From Diplolepis rosae (lineage: Eukaryota; Arthropoda; Insecta; Hymenoptera; Diplolepididae): a stretch of DNA of 64,000 bases. Location: contig JAPYXD010000522.1 in the NCBI GenBank assembly GCA_030998225.1, positions 4,588,001 through 4,652,000 of the forward strand, written 5' to 3'. Position 1 is the stretch's first letter, and the number at the start of each line of letters is the position of its first letter. Made by a program: the position numbers and the translations under genes. Below, piece by piece: positions 22,640 through 33,897 of the stretch. The notes under the pieces were generated by a model. That model was not told the origin of the DNA. It made no database searches and worked only from the letters and a program-made list of their open reading frames with translations.

Positions 22640-23330
22640 ATTCGAATTATTAAAAACGTGGTAAATCTCAAATGAATGTTTTAATTCCAAAAAATACGAT
22701 TTAAATTGAAAAATTCCATTTTTTAGACAAAATATGTGAGATACAAAAAAACATTTAGATGGAAAATTGTTTGCCTAAATGAGGTCTACAAATTCTCATT
22801 AAGACATTTCAAGACAGGAGGTATATTTTATGTTTTGATTTCAAATATTTAAAAAATTCGATTTTTTCCACCAAAATATGTAAGATACGAAATAAGCGTT
22901 GTTCTGCAAAATCGTTTCCTTAAATAAAGTCTACGACAGTTTTTTCTTTTTGAGAGATTTGGAAGAAAATAAATTATTTTAATCATGTAATCTATTAAAA
23001 AGTTACTGAAATGTATACAGAAAATCGAGCGCGAAGCGCGAGCGCCATGATGAGAATGTGTTCCTTAAGGCTGATAGAGCCTTAAGAAAATTGAATTTCC
23101 TGTTTCACTTAAATTCAAAAAGAAATAGAGTGACTTTGCGAAAATGTGTAATTCACATCATCTATAATATTATTATAAAATTGGTTTGAGCTTCAGTATC
23201 AAATTATAAGAAATAAACTTGAAAATATATACAGAAAGTTGAACGCGAAGCGCAAGTGTCGTGAAGAAAATGTGTTTATTAAGGCCGATGGAGCCTGAAG
23301 TAAAAGCGGTCAAACTTGCGAGCGATGAGA
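22640..23330 (+). repeat. repeat family P, copy 1
   Basis: Reverse complement of parts of 36830-37480 and 41105-41443. It is made of degenerate units of about 130-150 bp containing AAAATATGTxAGATACxAAA and TAAATxAxGTCTAC. It continues into the palindromic block GAGCGCGAAGCGCGAGCG (23028) and CCTTAAGGCTGATAGAGCC. A second partial unit with GAACGCGAAGCGCAAG lies at 23240. Confidence 0.65.
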
Positions 23331-24154
23331 ACTTGCCCGCGATTTTAGGAGATTTCTAAGAAATTTACACTGAAAGAAATGCTTGGGATTTATCAGCCAT
23401 ATGAATATAGCTGAATATTTTTAAGTAATTCTACAAAATATATTTAACATCCAACCAAAAATATTGCTGCAATAGTAATTCATATCGTTGGAATACACAT
23501 ACAGGCTGAACTGATACAAGCAAACCTTGGTTTTCGGTAAATCTCCAATATAATATAGGTCAAGGAACCACAATTTTGTCTGTATCGTCGAATTTTTTTT
23601 TCAGTGTATCTATTCAATTATTATAAAATCATTGATGGAAGGTTTTTATATTTGTTTTTCAAATGAAAAAATCGGGACTATTTTTAATTCATTGATTCCT
23701 AATTCAACTAATACCAGTTGATTTAAAAATGTCAAACAAATAACGTATCTAATAAATAAAAATTTAATAAAATTCCTGAGCTGATTTATATTCATTATTG
23801 AAAGAGTATCTAGGCTTACTGAAAAAAAACGAGCTATTTGTACCGAAATTTTTGTAAATGTAGCAACCTCCTTATTAAAATGTACTTAATGTCTATAATG
23901 CACTCTCCCACGTAATCCGGAAGACGTGATCTTGAACAGAGGTAACATTGCTGTAGCATTGCTGTACCAATATTAAGGGGCAAGTTCTGCCCCGAAAAAG
24001 TGCAACAACTATCCCTTGAACAAAGAACAGCATTCCCATACTTTAAGGTTGTATGTAGAAACATCGATCTCTGGTAGAATTGTTAAAAAAAGGAGCTTAT
24101 ATTGAAGTAATTATGATTTTTTATATCCTAAATTAATTTTAAATTTTCCAACTG
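23331..24154. other. no supported gene
   Basis: AT-rich. A 76-codon minus-strand frame (23834-24064) has several Cys but no splice sites, homologous copy or recognisable motif, so it is not called. Confidence 0.4.
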
Positions 24155-25530
24155 GACAGATATAAGCAATTTAATTGTTTAAACAATTTTTGCATGTTTG
24201 CCCCTTTAGTAGAAAAATGTGAAAAAATACTATAATATAATATAATATAATCAATATAATTAGCGCATATTCAATAAAAGTGGAAACTCAATTAGATCGG
24301 AAGATATTAAATATTTTTATGTGCCTTCGACGCGGAAACTCGCTTTCCGTTACAGCTCAGAGTAACGGAATGTTGTGTATTCCGTTACAGAGGAATATAA
24401 TGTGAAAATTGAACTGCATATGCCCATATAGTCTTACAGTAGAGCAGAATCTTCTTCTTCTTCGTACAGCATGAGCACCCTACTGACAAAGCCTTGTACA
24501 TTTGAACTGCGCATGCTCTATTACAACAAGCTACTACTACACAAGATCGATAAAATCAAAATGGCCGGGACTAGTCGTGACATGTCAAGTGTAATGACTA
24601 GCGTCGCAAACAACTATAATACTAGATTAGATTCAAGTGTACGCATAAAAACTCGTATACGCACCGGAGTCACATAATAGTACATTACGTGCCCAGGCGC
24701 AGAATGAGGGTCATTGCGGGACGAGCGACAATGCTCGCAGGAGATCGAAGCCGAAGCGCGATCAGTCCTGCGAGCATTGTCGCGAGTCTCGGAATTACCC
24801 GAATTGTGTGCATTGGCACGTATTCTATTTTATGTGACTTCGGTGCGTATACGAGTTTTTATGCGTACACTGGAATCTAAACTAGTATTGTAGTTGTTTG
24901 CGGCGCTAGTCATTACACTTGATATGTCACGACTAATCCCGGCCATTTGGATTTTATCGATCTTGTGTAGTAGTAATGGATTTTAGTAGACGCACGCGCA
25001 GTTCAATTGTACAAGGCTTTGCCAGTAAGATGCTAACGCTGTACGAAGAAGAAGAAGAAGGATTGAGCTTCGTTTCATGGCTATGGGCGCATGCGCAGTT
25101 CAGTTTTTACATTTCATTCCTTTCTGGCGAAATGTACTACATTGCGCTACTGTTAACTGTAGCGAAAAAGCGAGTTTGCGCGCCGATGGCACATAAAATA
25201 GAATACGTGTCAATGCACACAATTCGGGAAATTACGAGACTCGCAACAATGTTCACAGGACTGATCGCGCCTCGGCTTTATCTCGGCTTTGCCTCAGCTA
25301 CGTCTCGACTAAGCATCGGCTACACCTCGACTACTACTTCGCTTCGATCTCCTGCGAGCATTGTCGCTCGTCACGTAATAACCCTCATTGTGCGCCTAGG
25401 CACGTAATATACTATTGAGCGCGCGACGTGTTTAATCATTTCCGAGTCGAGCCAAGACATAATGTGCTTTTGGTCGACTCGGACATGACATGCAAAAATT
25501 GTTTAAACAATTAAATTGCTTATGTCTGTA
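24155..25530. mobile_element. 1.38-kb foldback element with nested inverted arms
   Basis: The outer ends are inverted copies of about 42 bp (GACAGATATAAGCAATTTAA at 24155, mirrored at 25488-25529). A second, longer pair of arms lies inside: 24450-24740 versus 24820-25061, with TTCTTCTTCGTACAGC at one end and GCTGTACGAAGAAGAA at the other. Inner blocks such as CGACAATGCTCGCAGGAGAT recur a third time, inverted, at about 25340-25375. TCCGTTAC...GTAACGGA forms a small hairpin at 24350-24386. Open frames here are translations of the arms. No transposase is encoded. Confidence 0.65.
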
Positions 25531-26044
25531 GATAATTACAAAAATAAGAATTATAAAAATATTTATCTAAAAACCTAAAATATTAAGCTAAAAAATAAAA
25601 CAGACCCGAAATCAATTCGATTATCATAACCGGAGATAATGAATTTTAAGCACAAGGGAATTTACCATTTTATCCAATTTTATCAAAAGTTTAAATTAAT
25701 ATATCTCTCAGAAATTTTTTTTTCGAAAATCCTGATATAAGTGTCGATTAAATTGATAAAAAGATGACACAGAAAAAAATGTAAGACTTTTAAAAATGTA
25801 AACAATTTTCTTTTTAAAATACGTACGATTGGCTAAAGAATGTTCCATAGGCACTCTCCACATTTTAACATGAAAAATTCAGTGACTTTCAAACGGATAA
25901 ACGTAACAGTATCGCAACCCGGCAACACTGTTCCCTTTCTTCAGCTTGACTTCTGTAGCCCGAATGGAAAAATGTCATGGAGCTGGCAGCACCGGACAAG
26001 ACTGTCTGGTTTCCAGTTCTGGCCCTGGCTATAAGGCGTACTTA
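25531..26044. other. no supported gene
   Basis: AT-rich. Short frames at 25840-26034 and 25977-26183 overlap the edge of repeat E and have no splice or homology support. Confidence 0.4.
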
Positions 26045-26470
26045 CATTTTAATTAAGAAAGAAATCACCGTTTGGCAAGTGAGAATTCCACTTTTCATGC
26101 GTCAAAAAATGCAGTCATGCTCTTGCTCAGAAAATTTTGACAAATTATTCGATTTGTCAACACGTTTGAGCGATGAAGACTAGTAATATGACGCGCAAAG
26201 TCAAAACTCAATCTTCGCAATTTTTTGAATCATGAAGTAAGTAGGACAAGTAGCAATATTTGCAAGAAAGAGATACTTGTTTCTGCTTCCGTAATAAATG
26301 TTCCCAAAAACTTGTTACTAGCCTATGGATTTTTCGAAACTTGTGAAAAAAAATTTCGTTCGCCACATATAAACTTTTTATCATGAAATGCTGACCAGCG
26401 CCAGATCTGAGCCAGACATGGACCGGATCTGGCAATAGACGGCCATGAGATTTTTCCACACGGGAGGTAC
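26045..26470 (-). repeat. repeat family E, copy 2 (inverted)
   Basis: Reverse complement of 18450-18895, with about 80-85 percent identity judged by eye. Together they form an inverted pair bracketing about 7.1 kb. Confidence 0.6.
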
Positions 26471-27026
26471 TCGACTCACATACACATTCACGCAATCAGC
26501 TTGGAAGCGTACGTGATATCGAGTCAGCTGTATAAAACTATAAACGTTATTTATTAAAAATGTTATTAAATCAACACAGAATTACGACTGAAATACTCAG
26601 TGATATTAAATTTCTAATGATGTTCAAATTTGAAAGACTAATATTGAAATCATTGACATCAAGTTATTCAAACGCATATCACAGTTGCTCAATGATGGTT
26701 AGGTTAAAATTGCAACGTTGCACGATCTACGAGTCTGCCAGTCGTGCACTAAAATATTCATTATGCTGGTCCATGAAATATTTTCAAAACAGCATAGCTC
26801 GACGGGGCCCCACGGGACTCTACTATTTGTACGAGGATGGGACTTGCATTCAACTTCAAGTAGAGCTGCTGCTCCATATTAAACGCAGCAAGTATATCTA
26901 CTAGTGCACAAACTGTACCTTATCTTTTTCTGTGTGGATACTTATAATTTCAAGATGAGTGAAGAATCTAGATTACTATTCTCTAATAAAACCAACTACA
27001 GATTATTTCCGGTGAAAATCACTTAC
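26471..27026. other. probable intron or intergenic, nothing firm
   Basis: A 52-codon minus-strand open stretch (26764-26919, with NMEQQLYLKLNASPILVQ) looks peptide-like but has a stop before its only plausible acceptor. It is not called. Confidence 0.3.
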
Positions 27027-27719
27027 ATATGTCAAATGGGCATAATGTAAACTCGCTACTCCCTGTGAAAGTATTAAATTCGTCTTGTATAGGAAAAATT
27101 GAGCGATCAATTTTGTCAGGTAGATCAGCCATCTCGAAATCAAGCTTAAAGTGAAAAAGTTTTATTAGAAATATTTGAAAGTTTCCAAACGATTTAATAT
27201 AAAAAAAGAGTCAATAGGTTAAAGACTCATACATTTTTTGTAGATCTACTCACAGTTACCAAAGCAAAAACAGAAGTCGATAGGTCCTCTCCGTCTCCTT
27301 TCACATTCAAAATATCATTACTGCTTTCTGGAAGACTGGAATCAACATTACATATTCCATGGATCTTAATGTTTTGAATCTCTTTACCTGATTTGCATTA
27401 AAAAAAATAGTTAGTTTACTTATCGACACCAAACAATTTTTTGCGTTGATTGATTCGCATCGCAATGTTTTTTATTCTTACTGTTACTATCTTTATTGTT
27501 AATTTGATAAATTGGTTATTGACATTGATCAAAGGATAAATTTTAAGCGTCATGTTTTATGAATCAATGGTTTTTTGATCGACTCACCGATGAAAAACTG
27601 AGCAAGACCTAGGGCGTAGGATTGGGCAACTAAGGCCATGTAGCAAAAAGGCTTGTATTGAGATATGTCACCATTTGGAGAATATTGCAATAAAATCGGG
27701 TAGGAGTCATCAGTTTGAC
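27027..27719 (-). CDS. unidentified multi-exon gene, exons A-B-C (5' portion)
   Basis: Three minus-strand exons have perfectly compatible phases. A is 27719-27588 (132 nt, acceptor TTTTAAG, donor GTGAGT). B is 27387-27254 (134 nt, acceptor AAATCAG, donor GTGAGT). C is 27144-27027 (118 nt, acceptor CTTTAAG, donor GTAAGT). Introns are 200 and 109 nt. Peptide landmarks are SYPILLQYSPNGDISQYKPF and CYMALVAQSYALGLAQFF in A, DSSLPESSNDILNVKGDGED in B, and LDFEMADLPDKIDRSIFPIQ and LCPFDI in C. Exon A begins with 2 nt of a codon, so there is at least one more 5' exon, not found. Exon C ends after 1 nt, and the next compatible exon downstream on this strand is D at 18043. Random AT-rich DNA would not give three open exons with six consistent splice sites. 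I do not recognise the protein. Confidence 0.65.
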
Positions 27720-28189
27720 CTTAAAACAATCATGTTAATAAAATTATTGATTAATTTCAATGGGCTTTGTGTTTTCATAAGGCAAAGAGATATAAAAAGT
27801 GTCCACAAGTTGGATGCAGAATAGAGATTAAATTTTACAAAAGAACTTAACATACATTGTAAATTTCTCAGACGTTAAAACAGTTTATGTATTGTATACT
27901 AAAGTTCTAACACATTCATAAAATATTGCGCTTAAGTTTCAGACGTCTAGTCAGAGGAATTAAAAAAAAACTTTCTCGCCACCTGGGCACGAAGTGAGCC
28001 CATCATGTCCCTCTTAAGTGGGATACTTTTCTCGTTTTATGTGGAAATTAATCATCTAATTACGTTTCTGCCTGTTGGAAAATTAAAAATAAAAATTTCC
28101 AACAAAAGTTTTTTTTATTGTTTACATAGTCTTGACAACTAGTATTTTTATATTTTTCAATCTTTTTTAATTGTCTCAAGTAATGAAAT
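27720..28189. other. expected to hold an upstream intron of the A-B-C gene; nothing firm
   Basis: No donor with a convincing 5' exon was found. A GTAAGT donor at about 28428 follows a short Met frame (MIFGKNNQYS) but is out of phase with exon A. Confidence 0.3.
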
Positions 28190-28373
28190 AGTATATTGCA
28201 TTACAAGGGACGAAACACAGCGATTGAGATGGGTGCGAAGTTTGCTGTCCGGGCGAAGCGAGGGCTGCAGTCACACGAGTTGCATCCGCTGTGTTTTGTT
28301 TTGAGTAATGCATATTATTTTTCATAGCGCCTTTTTTGAAACTTCGATTTTCAAAAGAGGCGCTATGAAAAAC
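28190..28373. other. two adjacent hairpins
   Basis: Hairpin 1 has outer stem ATATTGCATTAC / GTAATGCATAT and inner stem CGAAACACAGCG / CGCTGTGTTTTG (28190-28316). Hairpin 2 is ATTTTTCATAGCGCCT / AGGCGCTATGAAAAA (28317-28373). They may be MITE remnants. No target duplication is clear. Confidence 0.45.
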
Positions 28374-28639
28374 AAATTTTAATTCGTTTAAATAGATGTC
28401 TGAAACTTTTGCTCGAATCAACAAAGGACTTACTGAATATTGGTTATTCTTTCCGAATATCATTAAAAACTTGCTTTTTTTCTAAGCTGATTCAATGCTG
28501 CAAAAATTGATGTAAATCAGAAAGTAAATTTTAAATAATAGAAAGTCCTTGCTAAATTTTACTTGATGAAAATAAATAAAAGAAATTTGTATGTAAAATA
28601 ACTTTAACTTAGCTGTAAGAAATTCACCGAAAATGCGGA

Positions 28640-29455
28640 AAATCATTCCGAGTTACTGGTTTATCTAAGCTAAAAAGGCATTTAGCGCAAATGCTTCAAA
28701 AAGAAAATTTCTTGGAAATTTGAAATGGTTCTCAAAGTTCTAGGAAATTGCTTTATAAGGTTTTTGGACGTTAACAGTCTGAAACACTTTGTCGGAAAAA
28801 AGTATGTGACGAACTTAAACTTTGAGAATACTTTTAGCAAGCCATTTTTTCTGCGACGTTAGAAGAAAAATTTCTGAAAATTTCAGTGTAATCGGGTCAT
28901 GAATATTGTAACTATGGATGATTTCATAAAAAACGCTCGGCGCGCGAGCAGCTCAGATTTGACTTTGGCAGGAAATTTGAAACTGAATTGTTCAAAAGTA
29001 CTCAACTTGACAAAAAAAAAATTGAAAAAGCAACCAAAACAAATGTGAGAAAAACGCGGGAAGAAAAGAGCTGTGATCCAAACGCGTAATTCGAAAAAAG
29101 ACGTTCCGGTATTGAAAAATTTTTCTCGAAAATTGCCTCTGAAAAAACGTCGGACAGAAATACCGAAACCGAAGCTACGAGAGAAATAACAAAGCATAAT
29201 AGATTATTTCTTTTAAAACGCGTTAATAAAATACTCTTCAAATGTTGAAAACCGTATAGGAAGAATTTGTTGAATGTTCGTAAATATTTTAAAAATGAGA
29301 GCGTAGAATAAATATGTAAAGAAAAGTTGATGTATTACAATTTATTAGCGTTTGTTATTAAATAAATTATTGAGCAGAAAATCCCTGTTTTTCATCATTT
29401 TGTGTGAATTGTGATGGAAAAAAGCTGATTCCCACACGTGTCTCAAAATAATAGT
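28640..29455 (+). repeat. dispersed repeat family Q, copy 2
   Basis: Co-linear with copy 1 but lacks the 2300-2510 segment and the TIR transposon (empty site near 29212). Minus-strand open frames here mirror those in copy 1 and are repeat translations. Confidence 0.6.
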
Positions 29456-30063
29456 GAAATTAAAACTACTTCGAAAGTGAAAGGCAAGTCAAGCCACACG
29501 ATTGTCGCGAGTTCGACAACCACAAATCAAACAACTTACAACCCTTGAAGGGGGCTCAGCTTCAATTTCTCCACCAGAATCAACTCTACATTAAGAAACA
29601 TAATAAATTGGACTGAAGAGAACTTTACGATAGACCACAGTAGTTCCAATCCTATAGAAGTAAAGGGGAACGAATTATAGTGTTTGCTATTAACAAGCCG
29701 TTGCGCTTTTATAGCTACCGATGTTCTTTTCAACCTGTTTTAACCATAACAACCATAGTTTGATATTCTTTTGATGAAATCTAATTGTATGAATCATTGA
29801 TTTATGTTTAAAAATGTTCCGTACTTTAGAATATTCGTTATAAGAAGGTGGCCATTGAGAGCGATTGAAATGTCAAGCTCTGGAAAGAAATGGAATCGAG
29901 AATGAAACTTTTAAATGGATTTTAATTCCTAGGAATTAAAAGGAACCAAAAAGTTTCATTGATTATTCCGTTTCTCTCCAAATTTTTACATTTTAATGCC
30001 ATTCAATGTCCACCCTGCAACCCGATATATCAGGTTGCGGGATACGAAGGTTTAGTTTGCATA
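29456..30063. other. no supported gene
   Basis: Mixed-composition DNA. A small palindrome CAACCxGATATATCxGGTTG lies at about 30018. The 65-codon minus frame 29536-29733 has no support. Confidence 0.4.
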
Positions 30064-30388
30064 AATATTAGTTCTAACTATCATAACTTGGCCCCGGTCC
30101 TGCATTGGTTACCTCGAAAATTGATCAGGGGGCCCTAGAACAGGCCACCTGGCGCTTCCTCGGGCTTTGGATAGAAGGGCCCTTTACCGAGGGTTTCTGC
30201 TGAATACGGATACAAAACTATATAGGCAGTCGCGGACAATGTTCCCGGGATGGTCCTGAAGGAATAACCCCGAAGCCAAGGTGTCAACTACCGTGCCAAA
30301 GGCTGCATGGCATCAGGGAGTGGTGTCTTACATGGTGTCTCTAGAAAACCAGGCCACCTTCTAGAGTATTCAGGTCTTACCGCTGCAT

Positions 30389-30775
30389 GTGGAGCTCTGC
30401 AGTGGTGGACTGAATACTTCCCTAGCTACTCGTGAGATGAATATGGAGAATTTAAATCTAAATAAAAGTATGTCTGAGGAGATTTTCGGTGGAGAGCTGG
30501 ACGTAACGGAGAAGGCGCCAGAACCGTTTGAGAGCGATAAGTCCCAGGTTAGGCAGTACCGAGACTGGCTCCATGAAAGGAACGAAAGGGAGCTGGAAAT
30601 CTTAAAGCAGGTGGAGTTGGCCCTGGGGAATATTGATAGCTTCTCGAGGACCAAGAAGAATATGCATTTCGCTATTAGGGATGGCATCCAGGAGGCACTA
30701 AAGGAGCTTCCAACGGCTGGTGGAATCGGTGGCGCTGGATTGTTAATAGTTCTGATACACGCGCAAACTTTATGA
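30389..30775 (+). pseudogene. LINE gag N-terminal part
   Basis: A 128-codon frame. A Glu/Lys-rich helical stretch (RQYRDWLHERNERELEILKQ) is followed by FSRTKKNMHFAIRDGIQEAL, a block resembling the N-terminal part of insect LINE ORF1 proteins. The last 15 or so residues and the stop come from the AT-rich insert at 30730-30775. The true start may be the downstream ATG at 30439. Its continuation is at 31199. Confidence 0.5.
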
Positions 30776-31198
30776 GTACAGTTTTTGTTATTAATAGTAA
30801 ATTTTGTTCCTTTTCTTAATTCGATGTATATATGTATGTATATTTATTTGAATACGCGATTCGCCATCTGACGCGGCGTTTATGATGGCGTTTATGATCT
30901 TTTATATACTCATGAAATGTGTGTGTTGAACAATAAGAAACGTCTGTATTGTTGTTAACAAATATTTTCATCAAGTATGTAATGATGCGAGACTAATTTA
31001 CCGAAATAATTCATGTTATATTTTTGTGCCATGATAAGTAATTCACCAAACCGTATAAATATATAAGTTGTTCTCTCTTTGAACATTCTTTCCGTTAGTT
31101 TTTTTCATATTTATGTATCGTATGTCTTATTTTGTAAACGTCGAGTGACGAGTCAAAAACAGATATTTTGTTACAAGCTGAAGGCGCAATGATATGAT

Positions 31199-32340
31199 AT
31201 GGAGGATACCGTCTGCTACCTCGATTCCTTCGAGTACCTCCTGAAAGGCAGGATGGTACATAAGATGAAGGAGGTAAGACCACCTAACAGCAAGGAAGTC
31301 GTGGCTGAGAGAGCCGACTGTGAGCCGGAGGCATCTGCGGCGAATAAACCAATGGAGAAGAGGCCGAATCCCTTTAACAAAGAAGAGGAGTCGGTGGAGA
31401 TTCCGGCCAAGATGAAACCTCCAGAAGAAGAAGAGAAAGCAGGCTGAAAGAACGCCGAAGAGACATAGCCATGCGCGTCCAGGAGCGGTGCTTATAAAAC
31501 CGGCAGAGCGAAAGAGTTCCACTTCCATTCTGCGCAAGGTCAAGAAGCGCAGCAACCTTAATAAACTGGGCGCCACAGTCCAGGCAATTAGGGAGACGTG
31601 ATCCAAGGACTTTTTAACAGAATTGAAATGTTCTCAAAAAGAAGGAGAGTGGCTGGGCACCACCTTTATAGAGGCAGTTGGAGCTAGTGGGGAAGTCCGT
31701 CTTCTCATTCCCCGGATCGAGATCGCCGATCTAGAACCAAGCATTGAAGCTGAAGACGTCAAGGAGACTGTAAGAGGCTTCTTCGAGCAAGGAACGGAGA
31801 TGGAGTTTACGGCCTGCCTAACCGAAACACTCTATAGGGGAACAGAAAGGCGTTTATGCTTTTAGAGGAGGCAAGGGTTACAAAATTACTTAACGCGGCT
31901 CACATAAAGATTGGGTGGGTATTCTGCAGGGTGCGCAGGAAAAAGGACCTGAAATCGTACAATCGCTGCCTTGGTTTTGGGCACATAGCAGCGGACTGTT
32001 GTCGGCCAGACCGCAGCCGAAGGTGTTGGGGATGAGGAGCGACACAATGCGAGAGCCTGCACAAGGAATCCCTGGTGCTACCTCTGCACCGCTAGAGGTA
32101 AGAATTTCCGGGTCGATCATGTCCTGGGGACAATGCGCTGCGCGGCTTTTCAGGAGGCATCCCCCCAAAGAAGGCTGTGAAGAATCGCCAGAAAAGAGCT
32201 GAGCTGGACGATGGAGTCCAAAAAGCAGATGACAAGAAGCGAGGAGAAGATGAAGACGGTGCCTCAAGATGGCCCCCACCCTGAAGTAATGCCTAATGGC
32301 GTTTTCGTGGTGGAAACTCATGATCTAGAGACAGGCAGGG
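31199..32340 (+). pseudogene. LINE gag C-terminal part with decayed zinc knuckles
   Basis: Starts MEDTVCYLDSFEYLLKGRMV, then an acidic/Pro linker. A frameshift near 31440 leads to KKKRKQAERTPKRHSHA and RKVKKRSNLNKLGATVQA, with a TGA at 31600. The frame goes on through EGEWLGTTFIEAVGASGEVR to LLEEARVTKLLNAAHIKIGW and knuckle-like RCLGFGHIAADC, followed by RCWG. The first Cys of knuckle 1 and one Cys of knuckle 2 are lost (a TGA in knuckle 2). The product is broken by at least one frameshift and three stops. It would have been the RNA-binding gag of the LINE. Confidence 0.55.
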
Positions 32341-32579
32341 AGTTTAAGAGGGTAGGGCTGCGTGAGCAGAAGAGTCCCAACCTAACCCAATATTTCGGAG
32401 TCAGCTCACGCAATAGAAAAATGAAAATTGTGAACAAACTGATACAAAGGTTTCGTTTTCATCTATATTAGTTTTTGCTATCATAACTTGGCGGCGCTGA
32501 TGCCCATTTCCATTTTTAATTACCCCTGTAAAATACATATTACTGGACGTAATGTGGAATAGACCATCCAGCGGTAGAT

Positions 32580-33211
32580 ACTTCAGTTGTTAATTCTATA
32601 AATTATAACAAAAACCATATTGCTTATTGATAATTAATTTCGTATTTTAATAAAGGTTTCAATGATGAGTAAACTGATAAAGGCAACAATTTTCGTTACT
32701 CTTTCATAGATATCTGCACCATAATGTGTCATTAGCTTCGAATATTACATCACACTCTGAATTTCTAAGCTCGAAAATACATACGTACCATTTCCAGGCA
32801 AATACAGATCCATATGTCATACTTGTTTTTCGTAAAAAATTAATCCCATTTTATGATTGATAAAGAAAGTAAGCATAGAACGAGCTCGTTACCTGTGATT
32901 ATAGAGCAAAGCTACAAATAAACATCATGATGAAATTATGTAATTTATTTCTTCAACGAAACGAAATAATAGTACATTATGTACTTAAGCATTGAAGTTG
33001 GCTTTTACGAGGTTGTAGAATTTAACGTTCTTGCCTTCAGCTCGGGCGGTAAAACTGCATTTGAGTATAAAGGTCAACTTTACTACTGTGGTGCATTCAA
33101 TACTTTATTTGAAATAACAGAAAGAGCGCGAATTCGTTTGCTTAAGAAGTAGAAATAGAATGGCCCTTGATTGTACAGCGTACGCACGCGTGTGGAGCAA
33201 TGTAACAATTC
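32580..33211. repeat. family R copy 2
   Basis: Matches 14360-14860 and 34260-34790. Shared blocks include AAATTATGTAATTTATTTCT, AGTACATTATGTACTT and GATTGTACAGCGTACGCACG. Its end is cut by a mariner insertion at TA 33212-33213. Confidence 0.6.
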
Positions 33212-33213
33212 TA

Positions 33214-33897
33214 TTGGGTTGACAACAAAGTCGTTTCACTTTTTTCCGCTAGATGACTCTGGTCGTTCGAAGTCGCTCTTCTCCATTGCAAACTACATAC
33301 CATATTATGGTATTTGATAGCTGAGGTTTTATAGATTATTCAATAAAAAAAAGTTGTAAGTTTTGTTGTTTATTTATTGTTTTGCATTGATTTGAAATGC
33401 AAATTCCAGACAGCCATGTTTGTCACATGTTACTTAATTACTTCCGAAAAGGTAAAAACGCAGTGCAAGCTTGGAAAATATTATATGATGTTTATGGTGA
33501 AGAATCATTAACAGAACGCCAGTGACAGAATTGGTTTGCTCGTTTGTGTTCCGGAGAGTTTGATATCAAAGATGCACTACGCTCTTGACATCCATCTGAA
33601 GTCGATAACGATAAAATAAAAGTAATAATAAAAAATAACCGACGCAGTACGACACTAGAGATCGAAGAGGAGCTTAACATATCACATACATGCGTTAAAA
33701 GACATTTAAAACAACTTGGTTACGTTAATAAGATCGATATTTAGGTTCCCCACAAATTGAACGAAATTCACCTCACAAACGAATTTTCATTAGCGATGCA
33801 CTGTTGTAACGTAACGAAACTGATTCATTTTCAAAACGAATTATAACGTGCGATCAAAAATGGGTTGTTCAGAATAACGTCGTGCGAAAAAGATCAT
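33214..33897 (+). mobile_element. mariner element, 5' half only
   Basis: The 5' terminal inverted repeat TTGGGTTGACAACAAAGTCG follows a TA dinucleotide. Transposase coding begins at 33397. The element stops abruptly at about 33897, where family R copy 3 begins, so the 3' half is lost. Confidence 0.75.
33397..33893 (+). pseudogene. mariner transposase N-terminal half
   Basis: Starts MQIPDSHVCHMLLNYFRKGK. It contains both helix-turn-helix segments of mariner transposases (LTERQ*QNWFARLCSGEFDI and TLEIEEELNISHTCVKRHLK), the WVPH-type linker (here a stop then VPHKLNE), and the first catalytic-Asp region (IITCDQKWVVQNNVVRKR) after a deletion. At least three in-frame stops (about 33524, 33588, 33742). 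The motif spectrum fits the mariner subfamilies common in Hymenoptera. It is inactive, truncated before the second and third catalytic Asp. Confidence 0.8.

Larger units (their letters stand above)
30093..32462 (+). mobile_element. second LINE lineage: 5' UTR and gag ORF only
   Basis: A GC-rich 5' leader (30093-30388) is followed by a gag-like ORF that is interrupted by about 430 bp of AT-rich sequence (30776-31198), then resumes to about 32340. There is no endonuclease or reverse transcriptase. The sequence ATATTAGTT...CTATCATAACTTGG occurs just before (30064-30092) and just after (32463-32493), consistent with a target-site duplication of about 25-30 bp around a 3'-deleted copy. The clade is uncertain; gag layout resembles R1-type elements. 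Confidence 0.55.

Noticed and set aside
24976..25407. 143-codon plus-strand ORF
   Set aside because: Lies in the arms and third arm copy of the foldback element. Palindromic DNA of higher GC gives long chance frames, and no motif is seen.
26764..26919. 52-codon peptide-like minus-strand stretch as a further exon of the A-B-C gene
   Set aside because: A stop precedes it before the nearest acceptor, no donor is evident, and it does not align with exon D.
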